Shown here: positions 21,981 through 30,465 of the stretch, one piece after another
How positions within the stretch are numbered: position 1 is the first letter of the stretch
How the letters are laid out: each line of letters begins with the position of its first letter
NCBI GenBank assembly: GCA_903891095.1
Contig: CAITDI010000083.1
Coordinates: 1-32,591 of the forward strand
Length of the DNA stretch: 32,591 bases
From: an uncultured bacterium
Lineage (GTDB): Bacteria; Planctomycetota; Phycisphaerae; Phycisphaerales; SM1A02
Reading direction: 5' to 3'
The notes under the pieces: generated by a model
Seen by the model: the letters and a program-made list of their open reading frames with translations, nothing else
Database searches by the model: none
What the model was told of the DNA's origin: nothing
Program-made: the position numbers and the translations under genes

Positions 21981-24900
21981 ATGAAGATCTCGCGACGCTT
22001 CACCAAGTCCGGCCAGAACGTTTACGACACCATGGAATGGGCCAAGCGGTCCAGCCGCATCTCGAACTCCGACGGCTCGACCGTCTTCGAGATGAAGGAC
22101 GCGGAGATCCCCGCGTCGTGGAGTCAGCTTGCGACCGACATCGTCGTCAGCAAGTACTTCCGCAAGGCCGGCGTGCCGCAGTTCGATGCGAACGGCGTGC
22201 CGATGGTCGACGACGCAGGCAAGCCGGTCACCGGTCCTGAGAAGTCGGTCAAGCAGGTCGTCCACCGCCTCGCAGGCTGCTGGACGCACTGGGCGGAGAA
22301 GTACGGCTACTTCTCGACCAAGCGCGACGCCGAGGCGTTCTACGACGAGCTCGCGTACATGCTGCTCACGCAGATGGCCGCGCCGAACAGCCCGCAGTGG
22401 TTCAACACCGGCCTCAACTACGCGTACGGCATCTCGGGTCCCGCACAGGGCCACTGGATCGCCGACCACAAGACCGGCGCGACCAAGCTCGCCGCCGACG
22501 CGTACACCCACCCGCAGCCGCACGCGTGCTTCATCCAGGCGGTGAAGGACGACCTCGTCGGCGAGGGCGGCATCATGGACCTGTGGACGCGCGAGGCGCG
22601 CCTGTTCAAGTACGGCTCGGGCACCGGCACCAACTTCTCGCAGTGCCGCGGTGAGAACGAGCCGCTCTCGGGCGGCGGCAAGAGCTCCGGCCTGATGAGC
22701 TTCCTCAAGATCGGCGACCGCGCTGCGGCCGCGATCAAGTCGGGCGGCACGACCCGTCGCGCGGCCAAGATGGTCTGCCTCGACCTCGACCACCCCGACA
22801 TCGAGAGCTTCGTGAACTGGAAGGTTCGCGAGGAGATCAAGGTCGCCGCGCTCGTCGAGGGCATGAAGGTCCTCAGCGACGACCAGAAGAAGCTCGCCGA
22901 GAAGTTCAAGCTCAAGCTCGACTACGACTTCAACGGCGAGAGCTACTACACCGTCAGCGGCCAGAACTCCAACAACTCGGTGCGCATCCCCGACGCGTTC
23001 TTCGACGCGCTCGACGCCAACGAGGACTGGAAGCTCATCCGCCGCACCGACGGCAAGGTCGCCAAGACCGTCAAGGCCAACGAGCTTTGGGAAGAGATCA
23101 ACTTCGCCGCGTGGCGCTGCGCCGACCCGGGCGTGCAGTACGACAGCACGATCAACGCGTGGCACACCTGCCCCGCCGGTGGCCGCATCAACGCGAGCAA
23201 CCCGTGCTCCGAGTACATGTTCCTCGACAACACGGCGTGCAACCTGGCGTCGATCAACCTCCTCAAGCTCTACGACCCGACCACGCGTCGCTTCGATCTC
23301 GAGGGCTACGAGCACGCGATCAACCTCTGGACGATCGTGCTCGAGGTCTCGGTGCTCATGGCTGCGTTCCCGTCGAAGGAGATCGCGGACCTCTCGTGGC
23401 GCTACCGCACGCTCGGCCTCGGCTACGCCAACCTCGGCGCCATGCTGATGCAGGCAGGCATCCCGTACGACAGCGAGGAAGGCCGCGCGGTGTGCGGCAT
23501 GCTCACCTCGATCCTCACCGGCCGTTCGTACGCGGAGAGCGCGCTGCTCGCCGCCGAGCACGGACCGTTCGCGGGCTACGCGGAGAACCGCGACAACATG
23601 CTCCGCGTCGTGCGCAATCACCGGCGCGCCGCCCTCGGCGTGTCGCGTGACAGCGACGAGTACGAGTCGCTCCGCATCCGCCCCGTGTCGATCGATCACT
23701 CGATCGTCAAGGCCGGCAAGGTCAACATCGCCAACGCCGACAAGATGCTCGAGCGCGCGGTCGCCTGCTGGGATGACGCGCTCAACTACGGCGAGAAGTT
23801 CGGCTTCCGCAACGCGCAGACCACCGTCATCGCGCCGACCGGCACGATCGGCCTGCTCATGGACTGCGACACGACGGGCGTCGAGCCCGACTTCGCGCTC
23901 GTCAAGTTCAAGAAGCTCGCCGGCGGCGGTTACTTCAAGATCGCCAACCAGTCGCTGCGCCCGGCCATCCGCGCGCTCGGCTACTCGACCGAGCAGGTCG
24001 AGGACATGGTGACCTACGTCATGGGCACGCTGAGCCTCGACGTGCCGGTTCCGGCCGCCGACGGCTCGGTTTCGGCCGGCAAGACCGCGAGCTTCCGCGA
24101 CTTCCTCCTCTCGAAGGGCTACACCCACGAGCAGCTGGTCGCCGTCGAGAACTCGCTGCCGACCGTCTTCGAGATCGCCTTCGCGTTCAGCGCGTGGTCG
24201 ATGCCGGAGAACGTGCTCAAGACCTGCGGCGTCGACGCTGCTGCGGCCAAGGCCGACATGACCTTCAACGGTCTCCGCGCCCTCGGCCTCAACAAGAAGC
24301 AGATCGACACCATCAACCGCACGATCTGCGGCACGCAGACGATCGAAGGCGCCCCGCACCTCAAGGACGAGCACCTCGCGGTGTTCGACTGCGCGAACCG
24401 CTGCGGTCCGCTCAGCACGCGCTTCATCAAGCCCGAGGGCCACATCCGCATGATGGCTGCGTCGCAGCCGTTCATCACGGGCGCGATCTCGAAGACCATC
24501 AACCTTCCGTCGGATGCGACCGTCGAGGACATCGGCGCCTGCTACCGCCTCAGCTGGGAGCTCGGCCTCAAGGCCAACGCGCTCTACCGCGACGGCTGCA
24601 AGCTCAGCCAGCCGCTCTCGACCAAGAGCGACAAGGAAGAGAAGGACGACGACAAGGCAGCTGAGGCAAAGTCCGATGCAAAGGTCGAAGAAGTCGTCAC
24701 CGACGCCGCCGAGCAGAAGGACCTCCTCACCGAGGCGCTCGTGATCGAGGCCGAGGCTGCGATCCCGACCGCGATGCCCTCCGAAGTCCGCGAGATCGTC
24801 ATCGAGCGCGTCGTCGAGCGGATCATCGAGCGTCCGATGCGCCGTCGCCTCAACGACACGCGTGAGTCGATCACCCACAAGTTCAACGTCGCTGGCCACG

Positions 24901-25673
24901 AGGGCTACCTCATCGCCGGCCTCTACGACGACGGTCGCCCCGGTGAGCTCTTCATCACCATGGCGAAGGAAGGCTCCACCATCGGCGGCCTGATGGACTC
25001 GCTCGGCACCGCGGTGTCGGTCGCGCTCCAGTACGGCGTTCCGATCGAGAGCCTGGTCACGAAGTTTGCGCACCAGCGCTTTGAGCCGCAGGGCATGACG
25101 ACGAACGCAGACATTCCGTTCGCGAAGAGCCTGGTCGACTACATCTTCCGCTGGCTGGGAATGCAGTTCATCCCGGGCTACCGCGAGCAGAACGCTCCGC
25201 GTCGCCCCGGCTCGTCGCCCGAGTCGGTGACCGCGATCAGCACCGAGACCACGCGCGTCGACACCCGCACCGACACCCGCAAGGAGGATCCCGCATGTGC
25301 CACTGGATCGGCAACTGCATCGAGCACGGGCTGGAGCGTTCGTCGCGAAGCGGCGATCGAGGCCGCGAAGGAGTCCATCAGGGAAACCACCCGCGCCACC
25401 GATTCGATCGCGGGCACCGCGACGACGTCGCGCATCAGCACGTCGCACTCGGTCACCGCGGTGAGCGAGACGCGTACGAAGGACAGCCGCACCATCGAAG
25501 CCGTTGCAGCAGTCGAGCGGACCGTGAAGACGGTCGCCGCGAATGCGCTGGACGCGTCGAACGCCGCCATGATGGGCGATGCGCCGGCGTGCGATGGCTG
25601 CGGTTCGATCACGGTTCGGAACGGCACCTGCTACCGCTGCCTCAACTGCGGCAACAGCATGGGATGCAGCTGA
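21981..25673 (+). CDS. nrdJ: Adenosylcobalamin-dependent ribonucleotide reductase (class II)
   Basis: Reduces ribonucleotides to deoxyribonucleotides with a radical made from coenzyme B12, without needing oxygen. 1230 residues. The catalytic core has C183 (HACFIQAV) and C420 (TACNLASINL) as the redox pair and C409 in NPCSEY as the radical cysteine; N407 and E411 flank it. The 11-residue spacing of C409 and C420 is that of B12-dependent NrdJ. Residues about 870-960 are a charged Lys/Glu-rich segment, then a conserved domain (ITHKFNVAGHEGYLIAGLYD to FIPGYREQ), a Ser/Thr-rich linker of some 120 residues, and a C-terminal zinc-ribbon-like CDGCGSITVRNGTCYRCLNC that probably shuttles electrons. No NrdR box or cobalamin riboswitch is seen upstream. 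No class I or III reductase gene is in the window. Confidence 0.96.
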   Translation: MKISRRFTKSGQNVYDTMEWAKRSSRISNSDGSTVFEMKDAEIPASWSQLATDIVVSKYFRKAGVPQFDANGVPMVDDAGKPVTGPEKSVKQVVHRLAGCWTHWAEKYGYFSTKRDAEAFYDELAYMLLTQMAAPNSPQWFNTGLNYAYGISGPAQGHWIADHKTGATKLAADAYTHPQPHACFIQAVKDDLVGEGGIMDLWTREARLFKYGSGTGTNFSQCRGENEPLSGGGKSSGLMSFLKIGDRAAAAIKSGGTTRRAAKMVCLDLDHPDIESFVNWKVREEIKVAALVEGMKVLSDDQKKLAEKFKLKLDYDFNGESYYTVSGQNSNNSVRIPDAFFDALDANEDWKLIRRTDGKVAKTVKANELWEEINFAAWRCADPGVQYDSTINAWHTCPAGGRINASNPCSEYMFLDNTACNLASINLLKLYDPTTRRFDLEGYEHAINLWTIVLEVSVLMAAFPSKEIADLSWRYRTLGLGYANLGAMLMQAGIPYDSEEGRAVCGMLTSILTGRSYAESALLAAEHGPFAGYAENRDNMLRVVRNHRRAALGVSRDSDEYESLRIRPVSIDHSIVKAGKVNIANADKMLERAVACWDDALNYGEKFGFRNAQTTVIAPTGTIGLLMDCDTTGVEPDFALVKFKKLAGGGYFKIANQSLRPAIRALGYSTEQVEDMVTYVMGTLSLDVPVPAADGSVSAGKTASFRDFLLSKGYTHEQLVAVENSLPTVFEIAFAFSAWSMPENVLKTCGVDAAAAKADMTFNGLRALGLNKKQIDTINRTICGTQTIEGAPHLKDEHLAVFDCANRCGPLSTRFIKPEGHIRMMAASQPFITGAISKTINLPSDATVEDIGACYRLSWELGLKANALYRDGCKLSQPLSTKSDKEEKDDDKAAEAKSDAKVEEVVTDAAEQKDLLTEALVIEAEAAIPTAMPSEVREIVIERVVERIIERPMRRRLNDTRESITHKFNVAGHEGYLIAGLYDDGRPGELFITMAKEGSTIGGLMDSLGTAVSVALQYGVPIESLVTKFAHQRFEPQGMTTNADIPFAKSLVDYIFRWLGMQFIPGYREQNAPRRPGSSPESVTAISTETTRVDTRTDTRKEDPACATGSATASSTGWSVRREAAIEAAKESIRETTRATDSIAGTATTSRISTSHSVTAVSETRTKDSRTIEAVAAVERTVKTVAANALDASNAAMMGDAPACDGCGSITVRNGTCYRCLNCGNSMGCS

Positions 25674-26360
25674 ACGGCAAGCTTCCCGCTCCCACCGGCC
25701 GCTTTGGTCGCTGGGAGCGGGAGTCGCAAGCCACGCCGAGCATGAACGCCCGCAAGCGCTTCGCTCGAACCTGGTGCGCGAGCCGCTGACAGACGACTGA
25801 GATACCGAATGAAATCACGGGCTTCGGCCCCGGTCACGCGCACCGCACTGCGCTGGCCGATCAAAGAAGTGTGCAACTGGAGACTGATGGCAGCGCGGAC
25901 GCAATCCCGCTGCGACGACTGACCGCGCGCCACAGGAGGTGGCAGATCTCGGATCCGCTCGAACGCGCATGTGCGAACGAGACCGGGTCCGAAAGGAACG
26001 GAAGCCGAAATTCATGCGCGGCCAATCGTCCGGGTGTTTGCTGAGGACTCCGACACACCCGGCGTAGTCATACGAACGTTCAAGAGAGACCGACCCGACT
26101 GCTGGATCGACCGAGGAAACTCGATCGCCCGGCCTCGGGTTTGGGAAGGTCAGCAAGCGGATGGACCCTACTTGCATCGATGAGGCGCGCAAGGAGTTCG
26201 CAGAGCCTCATCCCCGACGGCATGGCCTCACATGTGACGCGGGCGACCGACCCATCTCGACTGAACGCTTGTTCCAGAGCCACCATGTCGGGGCCAACCA
26301 CGCGACGGCCCCGGCTCAATGCCCCCCGCGGATCCCACCTCCGCGGGGGGCGATTTTTTT
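25674..26360 (+). ncRNA. Long structured non-coding region ending in an intrinsic terminator, family unknown
   Basis: About 690 nt between the nrdJ stop and the terminator hold no convincing gene but many strong stems: an 11-bp stem at 25684-25722 right after nrdJ, CCGGGTGT/ACACCCGG (26030-26062), CGAG/CTCG with a GAAA tetraloop extended by three more pairs (26108-26127), GCAAG/CTTGC (26153-26175), GATGAGGC/GCCTCATC (26179-26212), CGGGGCC/GGCCCCG (26289-26313), then the terminator. It is either a very long nrdJ 3' UTR or an independent RNA; I see no clear internal promoter. It matches no RNA family I can recognise. Confidence 0.45.
26322..26360 (+). terminator. Intrinsic terminator of the nrdJ transcript or 3' RNA
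   Basis: Perfect 11-bp stem CCCCCCGCGGA (26322-26332) with TCCGCGGGGGG (26340-26350), 7-nt loop, followed by CGATTTTTTT. Confidence 0.95.
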
Positions 26361-26379
26361 CGCCTGCGGCGTAGTTTTT

Positions 26380-26429
26380 CGCCTGCGACATTCGATCTGA
26401 GGCTGGCGCCTCAGATCTCTTCGCAGGCG
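26380..26429. repeat. Hairpin repeat element, copy 1
   Basis: Outer stem CGCCTGCGA (26380-26388) with TCGCAGGCG (26421-26429); inner stem GATCTGAGGC (26394-26403) with GCCTCAGATC (26408-26417); loop TGGC; 5-nt and 3-nt internal loop. The 3' flank TCTTCGCAGGCGGG is shared with copy 2. Confidence 0.8.
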
Positions 26430-26491
26430 GGCCGGGTGGAGAGCGGTTGAGCTTGGGGATGTGCGCTGTCGCGCAAACTGCGTCGGTCTTC

Positions 26492-26529
26492 GCGTCGCGG
26501 CTGGCGCCGCGGCGCTCTTCGCAGGCGGG
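26492..26529. repeat. Hairpin repeat element, copy 2 (covarying stem)
   Basis: Stem GCGTCGCGGC (26492-26501) with GCCGCGGCGC (26506-26515, one G-U pair); same TGGC loop and same 3' flank TCTTCGCAGGCGGG as copy 1, but a different stem sequence. No outer stem is evident. It ends 39 nt before the DUF1684 gene. Confidence 0.75.
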
Positions 26530-26556
26530 TGTGGGTTGCAGGCGGGGCGTGGGCGT

Positions 26557-26562
26557 TACGCT
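26557..26562 (+). promoter_or_regulatory. Candidate -10 box (TACGCT) for the DUF1684 gene
   Basis: TAnnnT box ending 6 nt before the ATG at 26569; implies a leaderless mRNA. No -35 is recognisable. Confidence 0.35.
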
Positions 26563-26568
26563 GCCTCG

Positions 26569-27483
26569 ATGACCTCGATGCCGATTGCGTTGTTGCTTGC
26601 GTTCGCGCTGGTTGCTTGTGCTTCGACGCCGGGGGCGGATCGGCCGCGGTTCGATGCGTCGGCGCGTGATGCCTGGCATGCGGCGCGCATCAAGGCGCTC
26701 GCGGCGGAGAACGGCTGGCTCACGCTCGTCGGACTCGACTTTCTCAAGGACGGCGAGACGACGATCGGCTCGGGGCCCGAGTGCGCGCTGCGTTACGAGC
26801 ATGCCACGGCCGCGCGCATTGGCGTGTTCCTCAAGAACGGCGAGTGCGTCGCCTTTCAGCCCGCGCAAGGCGCGGATGTGACGGTCGACGGCGTGCGTGT
26901 GACGAACGAGATCCAGCTCCTCGCCGACGATGCAGCGGCGCTCGCGAACGCCGCTCCGAAGATGCTCCGCAACGGCCCGCTCGCGATCATGCTCGTGCGG
27001 CGCAACGGCGCGCTCGCCCTGCGTGTGCGCGACAACGCGAGCCCCGTGCGCACGGGGTTCAAGGGCATTCCGCTGTATCCGTGCGACCCCGCGCTCGTGG
27101 TTGAGGCCGAGGTCGTGCCCGCCGCCGCAGGCGCGACGATCGCGATCACCAACGTCATGGGCTTTGTCGAGCAGCAGCCGCTCGCTGCGACGCTGCGCTT
27201 TGAGCTCGCGGGTCGCGCGTGCGCGCTCGCGGCCACCGAGGGCAGCAACGGCGGCTTCTCGATCGTGTTTGGAGACACCACCAACGGCGCCGAGACCTAC
27301 GGCGGTGGGCGGTTCCTCGAGGTCGGCGCGCCTGTCGGCGCAAGGGTTACGCTCGACTTCAACCGAGCCTACAACCCGCCTTGCTGCTTCACGCACTACG
27401 CGACGTGCCCGCTGCCGCCCGCGGACAACCGCCTCGACGCTCCGATCGCCGGTGGGGAGCGAATTCCCCATTCTCACGAATAG
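26569..27483 (+). CDS. DUF1684 domain lipoprotein
   Basis: 304 residues; function unknown. The ATG at 26569 gives a short lipoprotein signal, ALLLAFALVACAS (lipobox Cys near residue 17). The mature part has the DUF1684 pattern: WHAARIKALAAENGWLTLVGLDFLKDGETTIGS in two parts (WHAARIKALAAENGW then LTLVGLDFLKDGETTIGS), later VRTGFKGIPLYPCDP, a beta-rich middle, FSIVFGDTTNGAETYGGGRF, and the family end LDFNRAYNPPCCFTHYAT followed by CPLPPADNRLDAPI. DUF1684 proteins are common lipoproteins of no known activity. A longer frame upstream would run through hairpin copy 2 and is not used. The next gene follows after 89 nt with its own Shine-Dalgarno. Confidence 0.88.
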   Translation: MTSMPIALLLAFALVACASTPGADRPRFDASARDAWHAARIKALAAENGWLTLVGLDFLKDGETTIGSGPECALRYEHATAARIGVFLKNGECVAFQPAQGADVTVDGVRVTNEIQLLADDAAALANAAPKMLRNGPLAIMLVRRNGALALRVRDNASPVRTGFKGIPLYPCDPALVVEAEVVPAAAGATIAITNVMGFVEQQPLAATLRFELAGRACALAATEGSNGGFSIVFGDTTNGAETYGGGRFLEVGAPVGARVTLDFNRAYNPPCCFTHYATCPLPPADNRLDAPIAGGERIPHSHE

Positions 27484-27572
27484 TGGGGCAACTTGGAAAG
27501 CAGCTGAGAGACTTGGAGGATTCGCGCGGAGACTCTCTGAACGCCCACGTCTCGGGTGTTTGAGGAGTTTCC

Positions 27573-28673
27573 ATGCGGTCTGTCATCATTGGCGGTGGCG
27601 TTGCCGGCTTTGCCGTCGGCGCCGCCCTGCGCGATTCCAACCTGGGCAGTGCCAGCGTGCTCGTCGAGCGCCGCCCGTCGGGCTCGCCTGGCGGCATGGG
27701 CTTCATTCTGATGCCGAACGGCCTTCGTGCGCTGGACCAGATCGCACCCGAGATCGACTGGCGCGGCGCAGGCCGCGTGGTCGACGAGATCTCGCTGCGG
27801 TCGGCCGGAGGCGCCGTGCTCTCCCACCACCCGATCGCACCCGCGGTCTGCGTGGGGCGGATGAGCTTCCTCAACCTCCTCCGCAGCGCCGCCCGGACGA
27901 CGGCGCTGCGCGAGGGGCACGGGGTTGTCGAGCTTGAGCGGCGCGACGATGACGACGGCTCGACCGCCGCGGTGCGGCTCGAGGACGGCTCGTCGATCGA
28001 GGGCGACGCGTTCTTTGCCTGCGACGGCGCGGCATCGCGCGTGCGGAACATGATGTTTCCCGAGGCGCAGCTCTCGGAGGTCGTGGTCAAGGAGATCGTG
28101 TCGGTCGCGCATGCTCCGCAGCTGGCGGCGCGGCTCGGGTCGACGTTCTACAAGTTCCATGACGAGGAAGGCGGCCTCGCGGTCGGCATGCTCGCCGAGA
28201 GCGAGACGCGGGTCGTGTGGTTCATCCAGTTCGACGCGGCGCGCTGGGCGCTCGCGCACGGCGGCGCCGAACGGCTCGCGCACTTCGCGGCCGAGCGCAC
28301 GGCCGGCTGGTCGCCCGAGATCCGCGAGGCGCTGGAGCAGACCGACTTCACGCAGTCCCATCTCTGGCCGACGCGCGATCTGCCGCCGCTGGCCGAGCTC
28401 GCGCAGGAGAACCTCGCGCTCGTCGGCGACGCCGCGCACGCGTGCCTGCCGTTCACGAGCCAGGGTGCGAACGGCGCGCTCGTCGACGCGGCCGTGCTGC
28501 AGGACTTGCTCGGCGGCGCACGCACGCGTGCGGATGTCGCGCGCGCGTTCCGGCTGTACAGCGAGATCCGCCGCCCCCACCATCGCCGGATGTTCATGGA
28601 AGGCCGCAGGCTGCGCGCGGAGTTCCTCGCGCCGATGCCGAGCGGCGGACCGTGCGTGCCGCTGGTTGCGTGA
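27573..28673 (+). CDS. FAD-dependent monooxygenase (PHBH-like)
   Basis: 366 residues. N-terminal FAD-binding VIIGGGVAGFAVGAAL (G7, G9, G12 pattern), middle DG-type region FFACDGAASRVRNMMF, and the second FAD site LALVGDAAHACLPFTSQGAN, the signature of aromatic-ring or quinone hydroxylases and related oxidoreductases. The substrate cannot be told. The start is well set: GAGGAG (27562-27567) lies 5 nt before the ATG. Together with the following aminotransferase it could belong to a small secondary-metabolism or catabolic unit, but the aminotransferase has its own -10-like box, so this is weak inference. Confidence 0.88.
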   Translation: MRSVIIGGGVAGFAVGAALRDSNLGSASVLVERRPSGSPGGMGFILMPNGLRALDQIAPEIDWRGAGRVVDEISLRSAGGAVLSHHPIAPAVCVGRMSFLNLLRSAARTTALREGHGVVELERRDDDDGSTAAVRLEDGSSIEGDAFFACDGAASRVRNMMFPEAQLSEVVVKEIVSVAHAPQLAARLGSTFYKFHDEEGGLAVGMLAESETRVVWFIQFDAARWALAHGGAERLAHFAAERTAGWSPEIREALEQTDFTQSHLWPTRDLPPLAELAQENLALVGDAAHACLPFTSQGANGALVDAAVLQDLLGGARTRADVARAFRLYSEIRRPHHRRMFMEGRRLRAEFLAPMPSGGPCVPLVA

Positions 28674-28693
28674 TTGGCGCGAGCGGAACCGCG

Positions 28694-28699
28694 TACCTT
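28694..28699 (+). promoter_or_regulatory. Candidate -10 box (TACCTT) for the aminotransferase gene
   Basis: TAnnnT box ending 10 nt before the ATG at 28710; no Shine-Dalgarno is present, consistent with a leaderless mRNA. Confidence 0.38.
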
Positions 28700-28709
28700 G
28701 CATCCCCCC

Positions 28710-29888
28710 ATGCACGATCCATCGCACACGAATCCCGAGCCTGACTTTGCCGCGTTGCGCGAGCGTGCCTTCAACCTGCGCTGGGCGACGGTCGCGCCCG
28801 ATGTCATCCCGCTCACGGCGGCCTGCCCTGACCTGCCGGTCGCGCGCGCGGTGACCGATGCGATTGCGCACTACATCGCCAAGCCGCACCTCTGCTACGG
28901 GCCTGCTTGCGGATTGCCTGCGTTTCGCGAGGCGGTCGCGCAACACTTCGCGCGCGAGAAGTCAGCGGCCGTCGACGCCGCGCGCGTGATCGCGACCAAC
29001 TCCGCAGCGAGCGCGATCGCGCTTGTCGCGCGTCATCTCCTGCGCGCGGGCGACGAGGTCGTCGTGCAGGATCCGGTCGACTTCCTGGTCGCCGAGAGCG
29101 CGCGGCGCGCGGGTGCGACGCTGCGTTTCTGGAAACCCGACGCGAACGGGCGCTTCACGCTCGACGGCCTGCGCGCGGCGGTCACGCCGAACACGCGCGC
29201 GCTCAGCGTGTGCCACCCGCACAATCCGCTCGGCACGCTGTGGAGCGCGGAAGAAGTCGCGGAAATCGCGGGCTTCGCGCGCGAGCGCGGCATCGCGCTG
29301 ATCTCCGATGAAGTCTGGTCCGACGTGCTGCTCGACGGCGCGCGGCTCGCGAGCTTTGCCGGCGTGTCGCCCGCGGCATGGGTGGTGTACGGGCTCTCGA
29401 AGGGCTACGCGCTGGCCGGCCTCCGGATCGGCGCTGTGATCGCGCCCGACGCGCGCGCCGCCGAGGAATTCGCCGCGGCGCAGGGATTCGACCACACGAT
29501 CGAAGGCGCGGCGACGGTTTCGCAGATCGCGGCGACCGCAGCGCTCGACCATTGCGGCGCGTGGCGCGCGAACTTTCTCGCGCATTGCACCGCGCAGCGC
29601 GATCGCGCGATCGCGCATCTGCGCACGCTCGACGGGGTGCGCATCGAACGCGCGCCGCAGGCGACGTTCGTGCTCTTTGCGGACATCTCGCGCACTGGCA
29701 TCGCTGAGGACGTGCTTGCCGCGCGCATCGAGCAGCACGCGCGCGTGCGCGTCGTGCCCGGAAGCCCGCGCTGGTTCGGCGCCGGCGCCGCGGGCCATGT
29801 GCGGCTGAGCCTCGCGACCACGCGCGGAGTGCTCGACGAGGCGCTTGCGCGCATCGAGCGCGCGTGGCCGGCGGTCACCGCGCGCTAG
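28710..29888 (+). CDS. PLP-dependent aminotransferase, class I/II (MalY/PatB-like)
   Basis: 392 residues of fold type I. PLP lysine K231 in YGLSKGYALAGLRIG, the pyridoxal-nitrogen aspartate D200 in LISDEVWSDVLLDG, N172 in CHPHNPLGTLW, YGPACGLPAFREAVAQHF near the N-terminus, and the substrate-carboxylate arginine in HVRLSLATTRG near the end. HPHNPLG resembles the MalY/PatB cystathionine beta-lyase branch, but a transaminase is equally possible. The ATG at 28710 is preferred over a TTG at 28674 because of the promoter-like box between them. The stop codon overlaps the stop of the minus-strand Dabb gene. Confidence 0.88.
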   Translation: MHDPSHTNPEPDFAALRERAFNLRWATVAPDVIPLTAACPDLPVARAVTDAIAHYIAKPHLCYGPACGLPAFREAVAQHFAREKSAAVDAARVIATNSAASAIALVARHLLRAGDEVVVQDPVDFLVAESARRAGATLRFWKPDANGRFTLDGLRAAVTPNTRALSVCHPHNPLGTLWSAEEVAEIAGFARERGIALISDEVWSDVLLDGARLASFAGVSPAAWVVYGLSKGYALAGLRIGAVIAPDARAAEEFAAAQGFDHTIEGAATVSQIAATAALDHCGAWRANFLAHCTAQRDRAIAHLRTLDGVRIERAPQATFVLFADISRTGIAEDVLAARIEQHARVRVVPGSPRWFGAGAAGHVRLSLATTRGVLDEALARIERAWPAVTAR

Positions 29889-30295
29889 AGCCCGAAGTCG
29901 ACGATGTACGAACGCCGCCACTTGGGCCGCCACGTGGCGACGAGCTCCTTGTGCACGGGATGCTCGAGGTACGCCTTGTAGTCCTCGACCGAGTCGAACT
30001 GCACGACCAAGCCGATGTCGTAGTCCTTGGCAACATTGCCGCGGCCGATGTCGACGGGCGTGCCGCAGATGTAGCCCCTGACCATCGGAAGCGTCGGAAG
30101 CATGCGGTCGCTGTCGGCCTTCATCGCGGCGATCTCCGAGTCGTCGGTCAGGTCGACGAGCACGATGTGCTGGAGCCGGCCGGGCATCGCCGTCGAATGC
30201 ATCGCAACGGACCCGCCGGTCGGCGCGGTCGAGCAACCGCCGATTCCAGCCGAAAAAACGCCGAGAAACGCTGCCATGACGCGGATCGTGTTCAT
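29885..30295 (-). CDS. Dabb-domain (stress-responsive alpha/beta barrel) lipoprotein
   Basis: 136 residues. Lipoprotein signal with GIGGC (Cys about 21), then a single Dabb ferredoxin-like domain: LQHIVLVDLTDD, a middle with LPMVRGYICGTPVDIGRG, DYDIGLVVQFDSVEDYKAYL and EHPVHKELVATWRPKW, where the HPxH step is typical. These domains dimerise and occur in enzymes and stress proteins; a membrane-anchored version has no assigned role. A TAGCAT box (30302-30307) lies 6 nt upstream of the ATG. Its stop codon shares the CTAG tetranucleotide with the stop of the convergent aminotransferase gene. Confidence 0.85.
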   Translation of the reverse strand: MNTIRVMAAFLGVFSAGIGGCSTAPTGGSVAMHSTAMPGRLQHIVLVDLTDDSEIAAMKADSDRMLPTLPMVRGYICGTPVDIGRGNVAKDYDIGLVVQFDSVEDYKAYLEHPVHKELVATWRPKWRRSYIVDFGL

Positions 30296-30301
30296 CCCGC
30301 C

Positions 30302-30307
30302 ATGCTA
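30302..30307 (-). promoter_or_regulatory. Candidate -10 box (TAGCAT) for the Dabb lipoprotein gene
   Basis: TAnnnT box on the minus strand ending 6 nt before the ATG at 30295, again at a leaderless distance. Confidence 0.38.
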
Positions 30308-30465
30308 CAAAAAGCTCCCCAAATCGTCCGAGAACAGCCGCGGCGGCCGCGGCGAGACTGCGACCATCCTTCGCTCAGCGACGTCGTCCGCGCAATGTCA
30401 GCGACCGTTTCGGTCGACAACAGACGCACTCAATAGTTCGTCCTGCCCGCCGCGAGATCCCATCC

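Noticed and set aside
25815-26192. Open frame of about 125 codons on the minus strand
   Set aside because: No recognisable domain, composition unlike neighbours, and it coincides with paired stems; the strand also runs against the terminator.
25674-26360. RNase P RNA, tmRNA, SRP RNA or tRNA in the long region after nrdJ
   Set aside because: None of the hallmark sequences (GAGGAAAGTCC-type core, tag-peptide and T-arm, GGAAGCAGCC-type loop, TTCGA T-loop in a cloverleaf) is present.
28674-28709. TTG start for the aminotransferase
   Set aside because: It directly follows the stop of the previous gene, has no ribosome-binding site, and a -10-like box lies between it and the ATG at 28710.
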